64,000 nucleotides of DNA from Sediminicola sp963974715 (GCA_963974715.1 CAXBDK010000005.1:247152-311151), one strand, 5' to 3'. Counted from the first letter of the stretch, positions 1 through 9,654 are shown. A program made the numbers and translations. The notes: generated from the letters alone by a model not told the origin.

Positions 1-2556
1 CATGCACAACTATTGGCACAGGGCTTTGGACATCAACAGATAGAAAACGAGCATTTGTTCAAGGCCATCTCGACCGTAGATGAGAACGTGATGCCCTTTA
101 TTCTGAAGAAATTGAACATAAACATTCCATTGTTGAACCAAATAGTGGACAAGGAACTTGAGCGTTTTCCGAAGGTTTCGGGTGGGGACCTCCAATTTTC
201 CAGGGAAGCCGGAAAAACATTGGGAGAGGCGGAAATCCTTGCCAAAAAAATGGAGGACGAATTTGTTTCCGTGGAACACCTATTGTTGGCCATATTCAAA
301 TCCAAGAGCAAGGTGGCCCAAATCCTGAAAGACCAAGGAGGCCAAGAAAAAGATCTGCTAAGTGCCATTGATGAACTGCGCAGAGGCGGAAAGGTCACCT
401 CCCAAAGTGCCGAAGAAACCTATAATTCCCTGAACAAATATGCCAAGAACCTCAATTCGCTGGCCGATAGTGGAAAATTGGATCCAGTTATCGGTAGGGA
501 CGAGGAAATAAGGCGTATTCTACAGATCCTTTCCAGAAGGACCAAAAACAATCCTATGTTGGTGGGAGAGCCCGGTGTGGGAAAAACGGCCATTGCCGAA
601 GGTCTTGCCCATAGGATAGTGCAAGGCGATGTACCCGAAAACCTCAAGGACAAAGTGATCTATTCATTGGATATGGGTGCACTTATTGCCGGTGCAAAGT
701 ACAAAGGGGAATTTGAGGAACGGCTTAAAGCTGTCATCAAGGAAGTTACCTCTTCCGATGGAAACATCATATTGTTCATTGATGAGATCCATACCTTGGT
801 GGGAGCCGGAGGGGGACAGGGCGCAATGGATGCGGCAAACATACTCAAACCCGCACTGGCCCGTGGGGAATTAAGGGCCATTGGTGCCACTACCTTGGAC
901 GAGTACCAGAAATACTTTGAAAAGGACAAGGCATTGGAAAGAAGGTTCCAAAAAATCACCGTGGACGAACCCGATACGGAAAGTGCCATTTCCATTTTAA
1001 GGGGAATAAAGGATAAGTACGAGGCACACCATAAGGTGCAGATCAAAGATGAGGCCGTCATTGCCGCAGTGGAACTTTCACAGCGATACATTACCAATAG
1101 GTTCTTGCCGGATAAGGCCATTGACCTGATGGACGAAGCAGCTTCCAAACTGCGGATGGAAATCAATTCCAAACCCGAGGAACTGGATGTCCTGGACCGA
1201 AAGATCATGCAGCTTGAAATTGAAATCGAAGCGATCAAAAGGGAAGACGATCAGGCCAAGTTAAAATCGCTAAACAGTGAACTTGCCAATTTTAAGGACG
1301 ACCGCCATGAAATTTTTGCCAAATGGGAAAGTGAAAAAACGGTCGTGGACAATATCCAGAAAATAAAACAGGACATCGAAAATTATAAGGTGGAAGCGGA
1401 AAGGGCCGAACGGAACGGCGATTATGGAAAAGTGGCCGAGCTACGTTATGGAAAGATCAAAGAGGCACAGGAAACTCTGGACAGGCTCCAAAAGGAACTT
1501 GATGCACAACAGGATGCTGGCACTTTGATCAAGGAAGAGGTCACTACCGAGGATATTGCCGAAGTGGTCGCAAAATGGACCGGGATCCCCGTGAACAAAA
1601 TGTTGCAGAGCGAACGGGAGAAGCTGCTAAAGCTGGAACAGGTGCTCCACAAAAGGGTCGTGGGCCAAGAAGAGGCCATTCAGGCCGTATCGGACGCCAT
1701 CAGAAGGAGCAGGGCGGGCCTTCAGGATATGAAAAGACCGATCGGATCCTTTCTTTTCCTGGGAACCACAGGAGTTGGAAAAACAGAACTGGCCAAGACC
1801 CTTGCCTCCTATCTGTTCGACGATGAAAATGCCATGACCCGTATCGATATGAGCGAATACCAAGAAAGGCATGCGGTTAGTAGGCTGGTAGGGGCCCCTC
1901 CGGGATATGTTGGGTACGACGAAGGCGGACAATTGACGGAAGCGGTAAGGCGCAGACCCTATTCCGTGGTATTGCTGGATGAAATTGAAAAGGCACATCC
2001 CGACACCTTCAACATCCTATTGCAGGTATTGGACGAGGGAAGGCTGACGGACAACAAGGGTCGGATAGCCGACTTTAAAAATACGATTATCATCATGACC
2101 AGCAATATGGGCAGTCACATCATCCAAGAAAAATTCGATGCCAATACCGATATATACAGTGCCACGGAAGCGGCAAGGGTTGAGGTACTGGGACTGTTGC
2201 GCAAGACCATAAGACCTGAATTCCTGAACAGGATCGATGATATCATCATGTTCACCCCGCTCAACCTGGAGGATATAACCCAAATTGTAAGATTGCAACT
2301 GGAAGGGCTCAAAAAATTGGTCGCAAAACAGAACATAATCATTGATGCTACGGAGGATGCCATTTCTTATTTGGCAAATATGGGATATGATCCACAGTAC
2401 GGGGCACGACCCATAAAAAGGATGATCCAAAAAGAGGTGCTGAACAAACTTTCAAAGGAACTTCTGAGCGGGGAAATAAAGGCCGAAAGCATTATACTTA
2501 TAGATGCATTTGACGACACGCTGGTCTTTAGAAATCAGAAGGAATTGGCAAATTAA
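1..2556 (+). CDS. clpB: ATP-dependent chaperone ClpB (5'-truncated by window edge)
   Basis: Hsp104/ClpB disaggregase, which works with DnaK to pull proteins out of aggregates. The reading frame is open from base 1, so about 20 N-terminal residues lie outside the window; 851 residues are visible against a usual length near 865. Seen in order: the N-terminal Clp repeat domain; AAA+ module 1 with Walker A GEPGVGKT (about residue 190) and Walker B ILFIDE; a long charged coiled-coil M-domain (about 400-520) that separates ClpB from ClpA/ClpC; AAA+ module 2 with GTTGVGKT and VVLLDEIEKAH; and the C-terminal D2-small domain. All nucleotide-binding motifs are intact. A strong terminator follows, so it is probably the last gene of its transcript. 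Confidence 0.97.
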   Translation, partial: HAQLLAQGFGHQQIENEHLFKAISTVDENVMPFILKKLNINIPLLNQIVDKELERFPKVSGGDLQFSREAGKTLGEAEILAKKMEDEFVSVEHLLLAIFKSKSKVAQILKDQGGQEKDLLSAIDELRRGGKVTSQSAEETYNSLNKYAKNLNSLADSGKLDPVIGRDEEIRRILQILSRRTKNNPMLVGEPGVGKTAIAEGLAHRIVQGDVPENLKDKVIYSLDMGALIAGAKYKGEFEERLKAVIKEVTSSDGNIILFIDEIHTLVGAGGGQGAMDAANILKPALARGELRAIGATTLDEYQKYFEKDKALERRFQKITVDEPDTESAISILRGIKDKYEAHHKVQIKDEAVIAAVELSQRYITNRFLPDKAIDLMDEAASKLRMEINSKPEELDVLDRKIMQLEIEIEAIKREDDQAKLKSLNSELANFKDDRHEIFAKWESEKTVVDNIQKIKQDIENYKVEAERAERNGDYGKVAELRYGKIKEAQETLDRLQKELDAQQDAGTLIKEEVTTEDIAEVVAKWTGIPVNKMLQSEREKLLKLEQVLHKRVVGQEEAIQAVSDAIRRSRAGLQDMKRPIGSFLFLGTTGVGKTELAKTLASYLFDDENAMTRIDMSEYQERHAVSRLVGAPPGYVGYDEGGQLTEAVRRRPYSVVLLDEIEKAHPDTFNILLQVLDEGRLTDNKGRIADFKNTIIIMTSNMGSHIIQEKFDANTDIYSATEAARVEVLGLLRKTIRPEFLNRIDDIIMFTPLNLEDITQIVRLQLEGLKKLVAKQNIIIDATEDAISYLANMGYDPQYGARPIKRMIQKEVLNKLSKELLSGEIKAESIILIDAFDDTLVFRNQKELAN

Positions 2557-2671
2557 CGTTCTGCCTAGATTGGGGGGCCCCAGGCGCCTGTCCGCCTCCG
2601 GCGGGTGTTTTGGTGTTCCGCCATATGCCTCGTGTTCTTGCCCCGTGGTAGCTGAACACGAATACGTACTT

Positions 2672-2704
2672 GGGACCGTTCTGGTAAAGGACGGTCCTTT
2701 TTTT
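2672..2704 (+). terminator. Rho-independent terminator of clpB
   Basis: GGACCGT at 2673-2679 pairs perfectly with ACGGTCC at 2691-2697 and is followed by seven T. It lies about 115 nt after the clpB stop. Confidence 0.85.
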
Positions 2705-2856
2705 ATAATTTATATACCATACAGTATATATATTTTTATATCTTAGTAAAAAGCCAGTATCGACGAAATAGTGTTTCTGAGATAAACGTTGAAGCTATAT
2801 TCCCGATCCGGTCCCTGATGTCCAATCCCACGAAATGGGTCAAAAATCATATTCAT

Positions 2857-3453
2857 ATGTCCACGAAGGCAGAAAGAACCACCGCATATATAATAGAGAC
2901 AGTAGCACCCATCTTTAACAGATATGGTTATGTTGGCACCAGCATGAGCCATTTAACGGATGCCACGGGACTTACCAAAGGTGCCCTTTACGGCAATTTT
3001 GAAAATAAAGAGGCCCTAGCACTCTCCGCCTTTGAATTCAGTGCGAAAAAATTTTTAAAAGCATTGGACATACAACTAGCGGTGGAAGGTACCTCCTTGG
3101 AAAAATTGTTTAGCCTTACCCAGTTTTTTAGGTATTATGGCAATTTTACGGAGGATTTGGGGGGATGTCCCATCCTTAAGGTTGGGGTGGATGCCAAAAA
3201 CAACAACCATCTCCTTTCGGCTGCGGTAAAAGAAACGATACGGACCATAGAGGGAAAGATTGCCCTTGTTCTTGAAAATGGGATCAAAAATAATGAGATA
3301 AGCATTCCCGTCACCCCGTTGCAATTTGCCAAACAGTTCTATACCATGATCCAAGGTGCGGTAGCCATGGCCACCATAACGGGCGACAACAAATATCTTT
3401 TAAATACGATCGCTTACCTGGACCAGTTGATAAATAGGGAAATTAAAAAGTGA
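2857..3453 (+). CDS. TetR/AcrR family transcriptional regulator
   Basis: One-component repressor of 198 residues. The N-terminal helix-turn-helix is clear: a first helix ending FNRYGY, then TSMSHLTDATGLTKGALYGN, the usual TetR recognition region with FENK after it. The C-terminal ligand domain is helical and not assignable to a known inducer. The start is placed at ATG 2857 (MSTKAERT) rather than the in-frame ATG at 2818, because family members begin just before the first DNA-binding helix. The stop codon abuts the stop of the convergent PorP-like gene with no spacer. No obvious target neighbour is seen; autoregulation is possible. Confidence 0.88.
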   Translation: MSTKAERTTAYIIETVAPIFNRYGYVGTSMSHLTDATGLTKGALYGNFENKEALALSAFEFSAKKFLKALDIQLAVEGTSLEKLFSLTQFFRYYGNFTEDLGGCPILKVGVDAKNNNHLLSAAVKETIRTIEGKIALVLENGIKNNEISIPVTPLQFAKQFYTMIQGAVAMATITGDNKYLLNTIAYLDQLINREIKK

Positions 3454-4860
3454 TCATTCTCCGATCACCCTAAAGATCCAAGTGGTTTCCTTGTATTTTC
3501 CATCGAATTTATTGTCCCGGGCCTTTTCCGCATCCTTCAAGGAATCGTATTTCCGGAGATAGACATAATTGTATTTATTATTTTGCCTGTAGAACGATTT
3601 TGGCTCAAGCCCTTGCTTGGTAAGCGTAGCCATAAAATTCTCAAAATACTTCTTTGTCCCAAATACGTTGGCTATCAAATAGTATCCAGGTTCAAGTCCC
3701 TGCTGCTTTACGACCTCCTCATATCGGCCCTGCGTAACCGTCTTGCCCATTTGTTCCTTCAGTTCCTTGGCTTTTGCCTCGGCAATCTTTATCTGTTCAA
3801 GGGAGTCCGCAACCCGCCGTTCTTCCTCCAGTCCCAATAGCTCCAATTCCCGTTCCCTTCGTGCCGCTTCTTTCTTTTCGTATTCAGCTTGGGTATCCTC
3901 AAATTTTTCCTGTGACCATAACTGTTCCCGTTGCTTCTTCCCAAAAGTAAATGCCGCTATCAACTCAATAGTGGACACCTCACTGCTTGCAGGTTCATCT
4001 ATGCCAAATTCTGCCAACACCCCTAGTGAGATGTTCGTGAAAATTGTTGTTCCCGCTCCGGCGGATATACCATAAAAATTATTATAGCCCACCTGTCCCC
4101 AATATTTGGGACTGGAGATCAGCGCCATTGCCCCGTATTGGTCCTTCACATCCGGCACCGTTTTCATATAGAGAAGAGGCCTGATATAACTATCATCCCC
4201 GTTTCCAAAAAAGGTAATGGGTATTTCATATCCAAGGGATGCCAAATAATTTTTTCCCGAATGAACACTTTCCTTGGCCGTAAAATTATAGTCCACCAAA
4301 TTTCCGACTGAAAATCCGAGGCTCAGACCATTCAACATCAATTGAAATCCAGGGGCCATTTGAACTATAAAATCGTTTTCATTACCGAATAAAAAGCCCA
4401 CCTCTTCATCAGGAACAAAAGCATCATCCGTTACCTCGCTCTGAAAGCCAAAAACATTAAGTCCGACCGCCAGTTCAAATTCGTCGGCAATGTTAAACCT
4501 ATGGGCATAATTGGCCACTCCCCCCGTTTGTAAAAAAACGCCCGTATTATGCTGTATAAAACCGAGGCCTACAGTAGAGGTAGAATTCAGGTTTCCGGTA
4601 TAGTTCAGGAAAATGGAAGAAGGATCTGCATCGATGGCCTGCCACTGCCACCTTGTCCACAACGCTATGGACGCCGGTCTATTGCGACTTGGGGAGAAAG
4701 CCGGGTTCCACAGACTGGAATTGAACGTGCTGAGGTTATGCTGCCTAAAATCGGAAGGGAGGTCGTTGGTCTGCCCCATAACTGTGAAAATGCCCTGAAA
4801 CCCGCAAAGCAAAATCCCTAAATACCTGCACAAAAAAACAAATCTCCCACTATGACACAT
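3454..4860 (-). CDS. PorP/SprF-type outer membrane protein with C-terminal SPOR-like domain
   Basis: Outer-membrane protein of 468 residues in the type IX secretion-associated PorP/SprF family. After a hydrophobic signal segment comes the family signature: an NPAFSPSR-like motif, then SIALWTRWQW and a run of beta-strand repeats to about residue 290. It then continues into a charged coiled coil (about 295-370, rich in E, R, A and K) and a C-terminal SPOR-like repeat (about 385-468) starting GYYLIANVFGT with a YNYVYLRKY strand. SPOR domains bind denuded peptidoglycan, so the architecture (my inference) would tie an outer-membrane barrel to the cell wall through a periplasmic helix. It is not beside other gld/spr genes here. 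Confidence 0.82.
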   Translation of the reverse strand: MCHSGRFVFLCRYLGILLCGFQGIFTVMGQTNDLPSDFRQHNLSTFNSSLWNPAFSPSRNRPASIALWTRWQWQAIDADPSSIFLNYTGNLNSTSTVGLGFIQHNTGVFLQTGGVANYAHRFNIADEFELAVGLNVFGFQSEVTDDAFVPDEEVGFLFGNENDFIVQMAPGFQLMLNGLSLGFSVGNLVDYNFTAKESVHSGKNYLASLGYEIPITFFGNGDDSYIRPLLYMKTVPDVKDQYGAMALISSPKYWGQVGYNNFYGISAGAGTTIFTNISLGVLAEFGIDEPASSEVSTIELIAAFTFGKKQREQLWSQEKFEDTQAEYEKKEAARRERELELLGLEEERRVADSLEQIKIAEAKAKELKEQMGKTVTQGRYEEVVKQQGLEPGYYLIANVFGTKKYFENFMATLTKQGLEPKSFYRQNNKYNYVYLRKYDSLKDAEKARDNKFDGKYKETTWIFRVIGE

Positions 4861-4923
4861 ACTATTTTATCTTAAATTTAGTTTCTTGAAAGAAGGCCTT
4901 AAATTAAGCTAAACCAAGATATA

Positions 4924-5454
4924 ATGAAAGCTACCAAACATCTATTTATAATATTCACTTTTTGCGGTTCTTTACTAACGGGGTGCAAGGAAGATAAAGT
5001 TCCCGAAAGCCCTACGGAATCAGTTGTATCGACCTTTTATTTTATCAGGCATGCCGAAAAGGATAGGAGCGACCCCAACAACAATGATCCCGAACTTAAC
5101 CAAGACGGATTGGGAAGGGCCATGAGATGGGCCGAAGTATTTGATGCGGTCCCATTGGATCGGATTTATTCTACCGACTACGAAAGGACCACCATGACGG
5201 CGGCACCCACCGCTGTTAAAAAGGATATAACCGTACAATACTATCAGCCGCAAATGGATCTGGCACAGTTTAAGGCCGACAACTTGGATAAAAAAGTCTT
5301 GGTAGTGGGACATAGCAATACCACCCCTGAGCTAGTGAACAAAATGATCGGCGAAAATATTTATCCGGAAATACCCGACTATGACAACGGTCAGCTCTTT
5401 ATCGTGCAGATCATAGATGACAAGGCCACACATATGATGCTCAAGATCGATTAG
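4924..5454 (+). CDS. Histidine-phosphatase (SixA/phosphoglycerate mutase-like) lipoprotein
   Basis: 176 residues. Signal peptide with lipobox LLTGC, so it is probably an outer-membrane-anchored periplasmic lipoprotein. The catalytic RHG-type motif is FIRHAEK, with the phospho-acceptor His at about residue 43, and the second catalytic His is in VVGHSNT. The protein is of short SixA-like size. Family members dephosphorylate phosphohistidine or small phospho-compounds; the substrate here is unknown. Its last 14 bases overlap the convergent DUF6503 gene. Confidence 0.88.
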   Translation: MKATKHLFIIFTFCGSLLTGCKEDKVPESPTESVVSTFYFIRHAEKDRSDPNNNDPELNQDGLGRAMRWAEVFDAVPLDRIYSTDYERTTMTAAPTAVKKDITVQYYQPQMDLAQFKADNLDKKVLVVGHSNTTPELVNKMIGENIYPEIPDYDNGQLFIVQIIDDKATHMMLKID

Positions 5455-6208
5455 GAGGATCTGTAATCCGAATTTGTTCCAGATCGATCTCAGATAACAG
5501 TTCCAACCTATCACTGTTAAAATAAAGGCCGATGGAATCTATTCCTACCTTTTCCTTTTTTTTGGGACTGTAATTCCTATAGTCCACAAACCGGATCCCC
5601 TCTACATAGCGTTCGTTATGTGCCTCCCTAAATCGGATACCGCCTCCGTTTACGTGAAAATCATAGGCCAGGTACCCAATTTTATAATTTTCCTTGTTAA
5701 ACCAGTATATATAGACATCCTCATAGTCAGACCCACCTCCTTCTTGGTCAAAACCGATCTTGACCTTATAAAACGGGACCCCCTTTATTTCTTCCACTCC
5801 CATCAGTTCCTTGTTCACGGCCCTATCGTTGAGCCCATAGGGAAGATAGGCAAAATAATGAACGGAATTAATGGAATTGGAGTAGGCAGTGGCCAAAGAA
5901 TCCGGGACTTCCACTAAATTCCCGTCCACAAACCTTTCAAATCCATCCTTATAACGGATATCCTCAATTTGTGAGGAATCCTTATAAAAAATACGCTTTA
6001 GCACCACTTCCTCTTCCCGTAGTTCGGAAACGTACCGAATATCCCGGAAAAGGAAGTATTTATTCTTGGTGCGGTACAGGTCTCCCCCACTCGCCGTAAT
6101 GGAACTGTCCACAATTTGCTGGGCGGATATCGAAACGGATTTTTTCCCTTCCCTACAAGAAGTCAGACTAAACGCCACGGTGAGCAAAAATAGGGTACAG
6201 ATTCGCAT
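5441..6208 (-). CDS. DUF6503 family lipoprotein
   Basis: 255 residues. The signal peptide ends in a lipobox (SLTSC), and the rest is beta-rich and resembles the LolA/outer-membrane-lipoprotein-sorting fold: QQIVDSSITASGG near the N-terminus, then many alternating strands such as YWFNKENYKIGYLAYDF. These proteins are common in Flavobacteriaceae and their function is unknown; lipid or lipoprotein binding is a fold-based guess. The start was set at ATG 6208 (MRICTLFLL), which gives a normal signal peptide; an in-frame codon at 6265 would add 19 residues before it. Confidence 0.8.
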   Translation of the reverse strand: MRICTLFLLTVAFSLTSCREGKKSVSISAQQIVDSSITASGGDLYRTKNKYFLFRDIRYVSELREEEVVLKRIFYKDSSQIEDIRYKDGFERFVDGNLVEVPDSLATAYSNSINSVHYFAYLPYGLNDRAVNKELMGVEEIKGVPFYKVKIGFDQEGGGSDYEDVYIYWFNKENYKIGYLAYDFHVNGGGIRFREAHNERYVEGIRFVDYRNYSPKKKEKVGIDSIGLYFNSDRLELLSEIDLEQIRITDPPNRS

Positions 6209-6321
6209 ATTTGATTTTTTTTGTAATAATAGCAAAAAAACAGCTTCCCAGTATCCACTGCCCATAATTCCTATCTACGTAGCCTTAATATTCTTTTATT
6301 GTTATTACTTTTGTGCCACTT

Positions 6322-6783
6322 ATGCAGAACAACATCAACATAAAGAACAAAAAGGCCAAATTTGAATATGAAATTTTGGATACCTATACGGCGGGCATTG
6401 TCCTTTCAGGTACCGAAATAAAATCGATCAGGTTGGGCAAAGCCTCTATTTCCGAAAGTTTCTGCGAATTTAACGATCGATCCGAACTTTTTGTGATCAA
6501 TATGCAGGTGGACGAATATTCTTTTGGAACCCACTATAACCACCGACCTAAGGCCGAACGCAAATTACTGCTACAGCGCAGGGAACTTAAAAAGTTGGAA
6601 AGGGAAGTGAAGACCTCTGGGCTCACCATTGTGCCGCTGAACCTCTTTGTGAATGAAAAAGGGCTTGCAAAGGTAAGGGTGGCCCTTGCCAAGGGCAAAA
6701 AAATATACGACAAACGTGAGGTAATAAAGGAAAGGGATACGAAGAGAAGCCTGGACCGTATCAAGAAAAGCTTCAACAACTAG
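6322..6783 (+). CDS. smpB: SsrA-binding protein SmpB
   Basis: tmRNA-binding protein for trans-translation, 153 residues. Diagnostic stretches are NIKNKKAKFEYEI at the start, GIVLSGTEIKSIR, YSFGTHYNHRP, the KLLLQRREL helix and the basic C-terminal tail ending DRIKKSF, which enters the ribosomal mRNA channel. ATG 6322 fits the family start better than GTG 6313. The gene for tmRNA itself was not found in this window. Confidence 0.97.
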   Translation: MQNNINIKNKKAKFEYEILDTYTAGIVLSGTEIKSIRLGKASISESFCEFNDRSELFVINMQVDEYSFGTHYNHRPKAERKLLLQRRELKKLEREVKTSGLTIVPLNLFVNEKGLAKVRVALAKGKKIYDKREVIKERDTKRSLDRIKKSFNN

Positions 6784-6906
6784 ATTTTATCGTCACACAC
6801 TGTTCAATACTTCCCGTACCCTCTAATCGAACGGATCAATATTAAAGTTGATGCAGTCGCCCCACACTTTACAATCTCACTAAATTGGCAGTCATATTTA
6901 TATATT

Positions 6907-7368
6907 ATGACCGCCCTTACGGAAAATCTTGGTGAACGGCTCAATTCCATTTTGGAAAAAAATTACGATGCCGAAAAAGGATATGGCAAAGCATCCAAAA
7001 AGGCACGTGCCAAATCCCTGATATCATGGTTTAACGATCGGACCGTGGAAAGGCACCAGTTCGTTAAGGAGCTAAAGGAAATTATAATGACCTTGGGATA
7101 TCCGGCCGAGAAAAGAGGCAGTGTCACAGGTGATCTTCACAGAACCTGGATGGATCTTCGGGCCTTGTTTGCCACGGACACGGACGAGGCCTTGTTACAT
7201 GAAGCCGTTAGGGGCGAAAGGGCCGCCATGCAGGAGTATCAGGAGATTCTAGGAAAGGATGACCTTTCCCCTACCCTGAAATTGCTGCTACAGTCCCATA
7301 AACGGCAAATGGAAAAAGCGCTGCTGCTCCTGGAAGAATTGGAAAGTATCGAATTTAAAAGGGAATAA
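6907..7368 (+). CDS. PA2169-type four-helix-bundle protein (DUF2383)
   Basis: 153 residues, entirely helical. It carries family features: an N-terminal LNSILEKNYDAEKGY helix, DRTVERHQF with acidic and His residues, WMDLRALFATDTDEALL and a fourth helix with EYQEIL. DUF2383 proteins are ferritin-like in topology but have no settled function; they are often stress-induced and sit beside CsbD, Hsp20 or YciF genes. The second DUF2383-like gene starts 34 nt downstream, so the two are probably cotranscribed. Its closest relative in the window is the protein at 42574, which shares the WMDxxALF.TD(S/T)DEA segment. Confidence 0.88.
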   Translation: MTALTENLGERLNSILEKNYDAEKGYGKASKKARAKSLISWFNDRTVERHQFVKELKEIIMTLGYPAEKRGSVTGDLHRTWMDLRALFATDTDEALLHEAVRGERAAMQEYQEILGKDDLSPTLKLLLQSHKRQMEKALLLLEELESIEFKRE

Positions 7369-7402
7369 GGCCCATGTTCCCACTATAAAAAATACCTATC
7401 CC

Positions 7403-7867
7403 ATGAAAGAACAACAAGAATTCCATAAGATTTTAAACAAATTGACCAAACAAAGGCTGACCATCTCCGAGGCCTATAAGAAAGCCGCACACCTGGCCCA
7501 ATCAGATGAACTGGAAGATTATTTTGAAAAACGTTCGGATACCAGCCGAAAAATGGCGGAAGATCTTATTAAGCTCATCTATGAAATGGGCGGCAAATAC
7601 GATGAAGAGAAAAATGCGACGGATGAGAACACGGAAGTTGGCGATGGCTCCATTATTTTGTCGGGGAACAAAGATCTGTCCGATCAGGATCTCCTGAACG
7701 AAACCATCAGGCTCCACAAAAAGATTGTCGGGCTTTATGAGAAACTGCTTACCGACCATTACGACATCCCAAATGACAAGGCACAGGTCTTAAAAGATCA
7801 ATTGGCCCATACCGAAAAAGTGATTGCAGAGGTCCAATTTGTTGGGGACGTTGGCACTGTTGATTAA
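7403..7867 (+). CDS. PA2169-like helical protein (DUF2383-related)
   Basis: 154 residues, more divergent than its upstream neighbour but with the same helical spacing: an N-terminal helix, DYFEKRSDTSRKMAEDLI, an acidic loop DEEKNATDEN, and LNETIRLHKKIVGLYEKLL, where an IGLYE-type motif corresponds to EYQE of the family. Probably a stress-type four-helix protein in a two-gene operon with 6907-7368. The assignment rests on pattern resemblance rather than a diagnostic motif. Confidence 0.7.
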   Translation: MKEQQEFHKILNKLTKQRLTISEAYKKAAHLAQSDELEDYFEKRSDTSRKMAEDLIKLIYEMGGKYDEEKNATDENTEVGDGSIILSGNKDLSDQDLLNETIRLHKKIVGLYEKLLTDHYDIPNDKAQVLKDQLAHTEKVIAEVQFVGDVGTVD

Positions 7868-8343
7868 CTAGGGTAGCCAGCTCCTATTTATTTTGTTGGA
7901 TTCAATGGAAGATAGACAGTATATCCTTTCCCTATCCTCAAGTTTATTTATTAGGAGTTCCCGATGAGAAGGGGACCTACTCCAACATAGGTGATACCCG
8001 CCTGAAAACATGTCCCCAAAATTGAAATTAGACCAGTAAGCACAGTGCTTGCCCAAAATCGGGCCTTTAATGGTTTTAAACATTCCTAACAGTCAACAAA
8101 CTTGGTAGCAAGCTGGCCAGGTATAAGGAGGAAAACCAAGGTAAGGGAGAAAAGATTTCCACAATTTACTTTACCTCCCTCCAGAGATTTCCAATTGTAA
8201 TTTTTCCTGGACTAAAGGTCCAAAACGTATATCCGGATTTCACTGCCGTAACTATACGACAGATATATCGCCCGTGGGCATTTTTTGATTATTTTTACCG
8301 CTTCTTACCAGTTGAATTGATTTGTATCCCCAAAAAGCGGCCG
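7868..8343. other. Intergenic region, 476 nt
   Basis: No credible open frame, RNA gene or strong terminator seen. It should hold the promoter of the acyltransferase gene at 8344, but no element close to the Bacteroidota -7 consensus was found. Confidence 0.5.
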
Positions 8344-9429
8344 ATGTCCGATAGTAGTATTAAAAGTGGTCGGTTATATTTTATAGATGCCCTAAGGGCA
8401 TGGGCCATACTCATGATGCTACAGGGCCACTTTATATCGGCCCTTCTTTCCGATGATTTTGAAAGCGACTCAGCGTGGTTTCATATGTGGAAAGATCTAA
8501 GGGGAATGACAGCCCCTGTATTCTTTACGGTTTCCGGTTTTATCTTCACATATCTGCTCCTAAAACAACACCAGAGCGGTGGCCATAATCCTAGGGTAAG
8601 AAAAGGAGTGGTGCGGGGAATCCAATTGATGGGCATTGGATATTTGCTGCAGATCAATTTTAAGGGCCTGTTGGACGGTCAACTGAACAGTTCTTGGCAG
8701 ATAGTCCATGTACTGCAATGCATAGGCATGTCACTTTTGCTCATTATAGTTTCTTTCCTAGTGACAAGAAGGTTTAAAAAATGGGTTTTTCCATACCTTC
8801 TGATGATTATCGGAATGTTTTTGTTCCTTTTTGAATATTGGTATGCAACTTGGGACACTTCTTGGATGCCCTCCCTTTTGGCCAATTATTTTACCAGGGA
8901 GAACGGATCCGTCTTTACCATCTTTCCTTGGTTTGGATATGCCGCCTTTGGAGGGTTTATGTCGGCCCTATATCTCTGGTACGGTAACGGTCCAAAATTC
9001 AATTTCAGGGCCTTGGTAATTACCTCTGTTTTGGGGATACTGCTCTCATTTTGGTCCTATTATTTCTTTTCGGCCATGGCCACCATTACGCAGAACGATT
9101 TTTTTATGGGTGCGTACAAGGGCAGTGATCTTTTTGCCCGGTTCGGGGATGTACTTTTGGTATTCGTGATCTTTCGTCTGTTGGAAAGATTTTTAAAACA
9201 TCCCTTGATACATGCGATAGGAAAAAATACCTTGGCGATATATGTGATCCATTCCATTCTGTTATACGGTAGTTTTACGGGATGGGGAATAAAACAATTT
9301 CTGTATCATTCCTTGGAACCTGTACGAGTTGTACTGTCCGCATTGCTATTTTTGGTGGTCACCACCGTTTTGGCACTTGCTTGGGACAGGCTCCCACCGC
9401 TGCGAAGGATCTTTAGATCCCGCCATTAA
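8344..9429 (+). CDS. Polytopic membrane acyltransferase-like protein (DUF1624/acyltransferase-3 type)
   Basis: 361 residues with about ten predicted membrane helices. It opens with the family signature LYFIDALRAWAILMMLQGH, where the His is the presumed catalytic residue, followed by TAPVFFTVSGFIF and, near the C-terminus, GKNTLAIYVIHS, typical of heparan-alpha-glucosaminide acetyltransferase-like and acyltransferase-3 proteins that acylate extracytoplasmic glycans. The substrate is unknown. ATG 8344 (MSDSSIKSGR) is preferred over TTG 8317. It stands alone, with long spacers on both sides. Confidence 0.82.
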   Translation: MSDSSIKSGRLYFIDALRAWAILMMLQGHFISALLSDDFESDSAWFHMWKDLRGMTAPVFFTVSGFIFTYLLLKQHQSGGHNPRVRKGVVRGIQLMGIGYLLQINFKGLLDGQLNSSWQIVHVLQCIGMSLLLIIVSFLVTRRFKKWVFPYLLMIIGMFLFLFEYWYATWDTSWMPSLLANYFTRENGSVFTIFPWFGYAAFGGFMSALYLWYGNGPKFNFRALVITSVLGILLSFWSYYFFSAMATITQNDFFMGAYKGSDLFARFGDVLLVFVIFRLLERFLKHPLIHAIGKNTLAIYVIHSILLYGSFTGWGIKQFLYHSLEPVRVVLSALLFLVVTTVLALAWDRLPPLRRIFRSRH

Positions 9430-9550
9430 AAAAAATCTGTGCCATCCAAGATCTTTATGGAAAGAGTACAGGGTTCCCTAAAAAAAATCAGGGAATAGTT
9501 CATGGACAATTGCCCTAAATTTTGACATTAACTATCTGTCAGCATGACCT

Positions 9551-9566
9551 TTATGACGTCAATTTG
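9551..9566 (+). promoter_or_regulatory. CGTCAAT-type element upstream of hsp20
   Basis: The sequence TTATGACGTCAATTTG contains the CGTCAAT core and a TTTG shortly after it, as in the sites before csbD, the Csp gene and the small barrel gene. It also contains the palindrome TGACGTCA (9554-9561). It lies farther from its gene (about 150 nt) than the other three sites. Confidence 0.35.
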
Positions 9567-9654
9567 ACAGGGTCCATATCGTTCGAGTGCCAGACTGGAA
9601 AGGTTTTCTTAAACCATTCTTAAAAAATCACCTCCTTTTATGACAGGGAAAAAC

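Noticed and set aside
6306..6313. TACTTTTG as a -7 promoter of smpB
   Set aside because: It leaves almost no leader before ATG 6322 and has no -33 TTG at the right distance.
9440..9500. Hairpin TTCCCT/AGGGAA after the acyltransferase gene as a terminator
   Set aside because: There is no T-run after the stem, only an A-rich loop.
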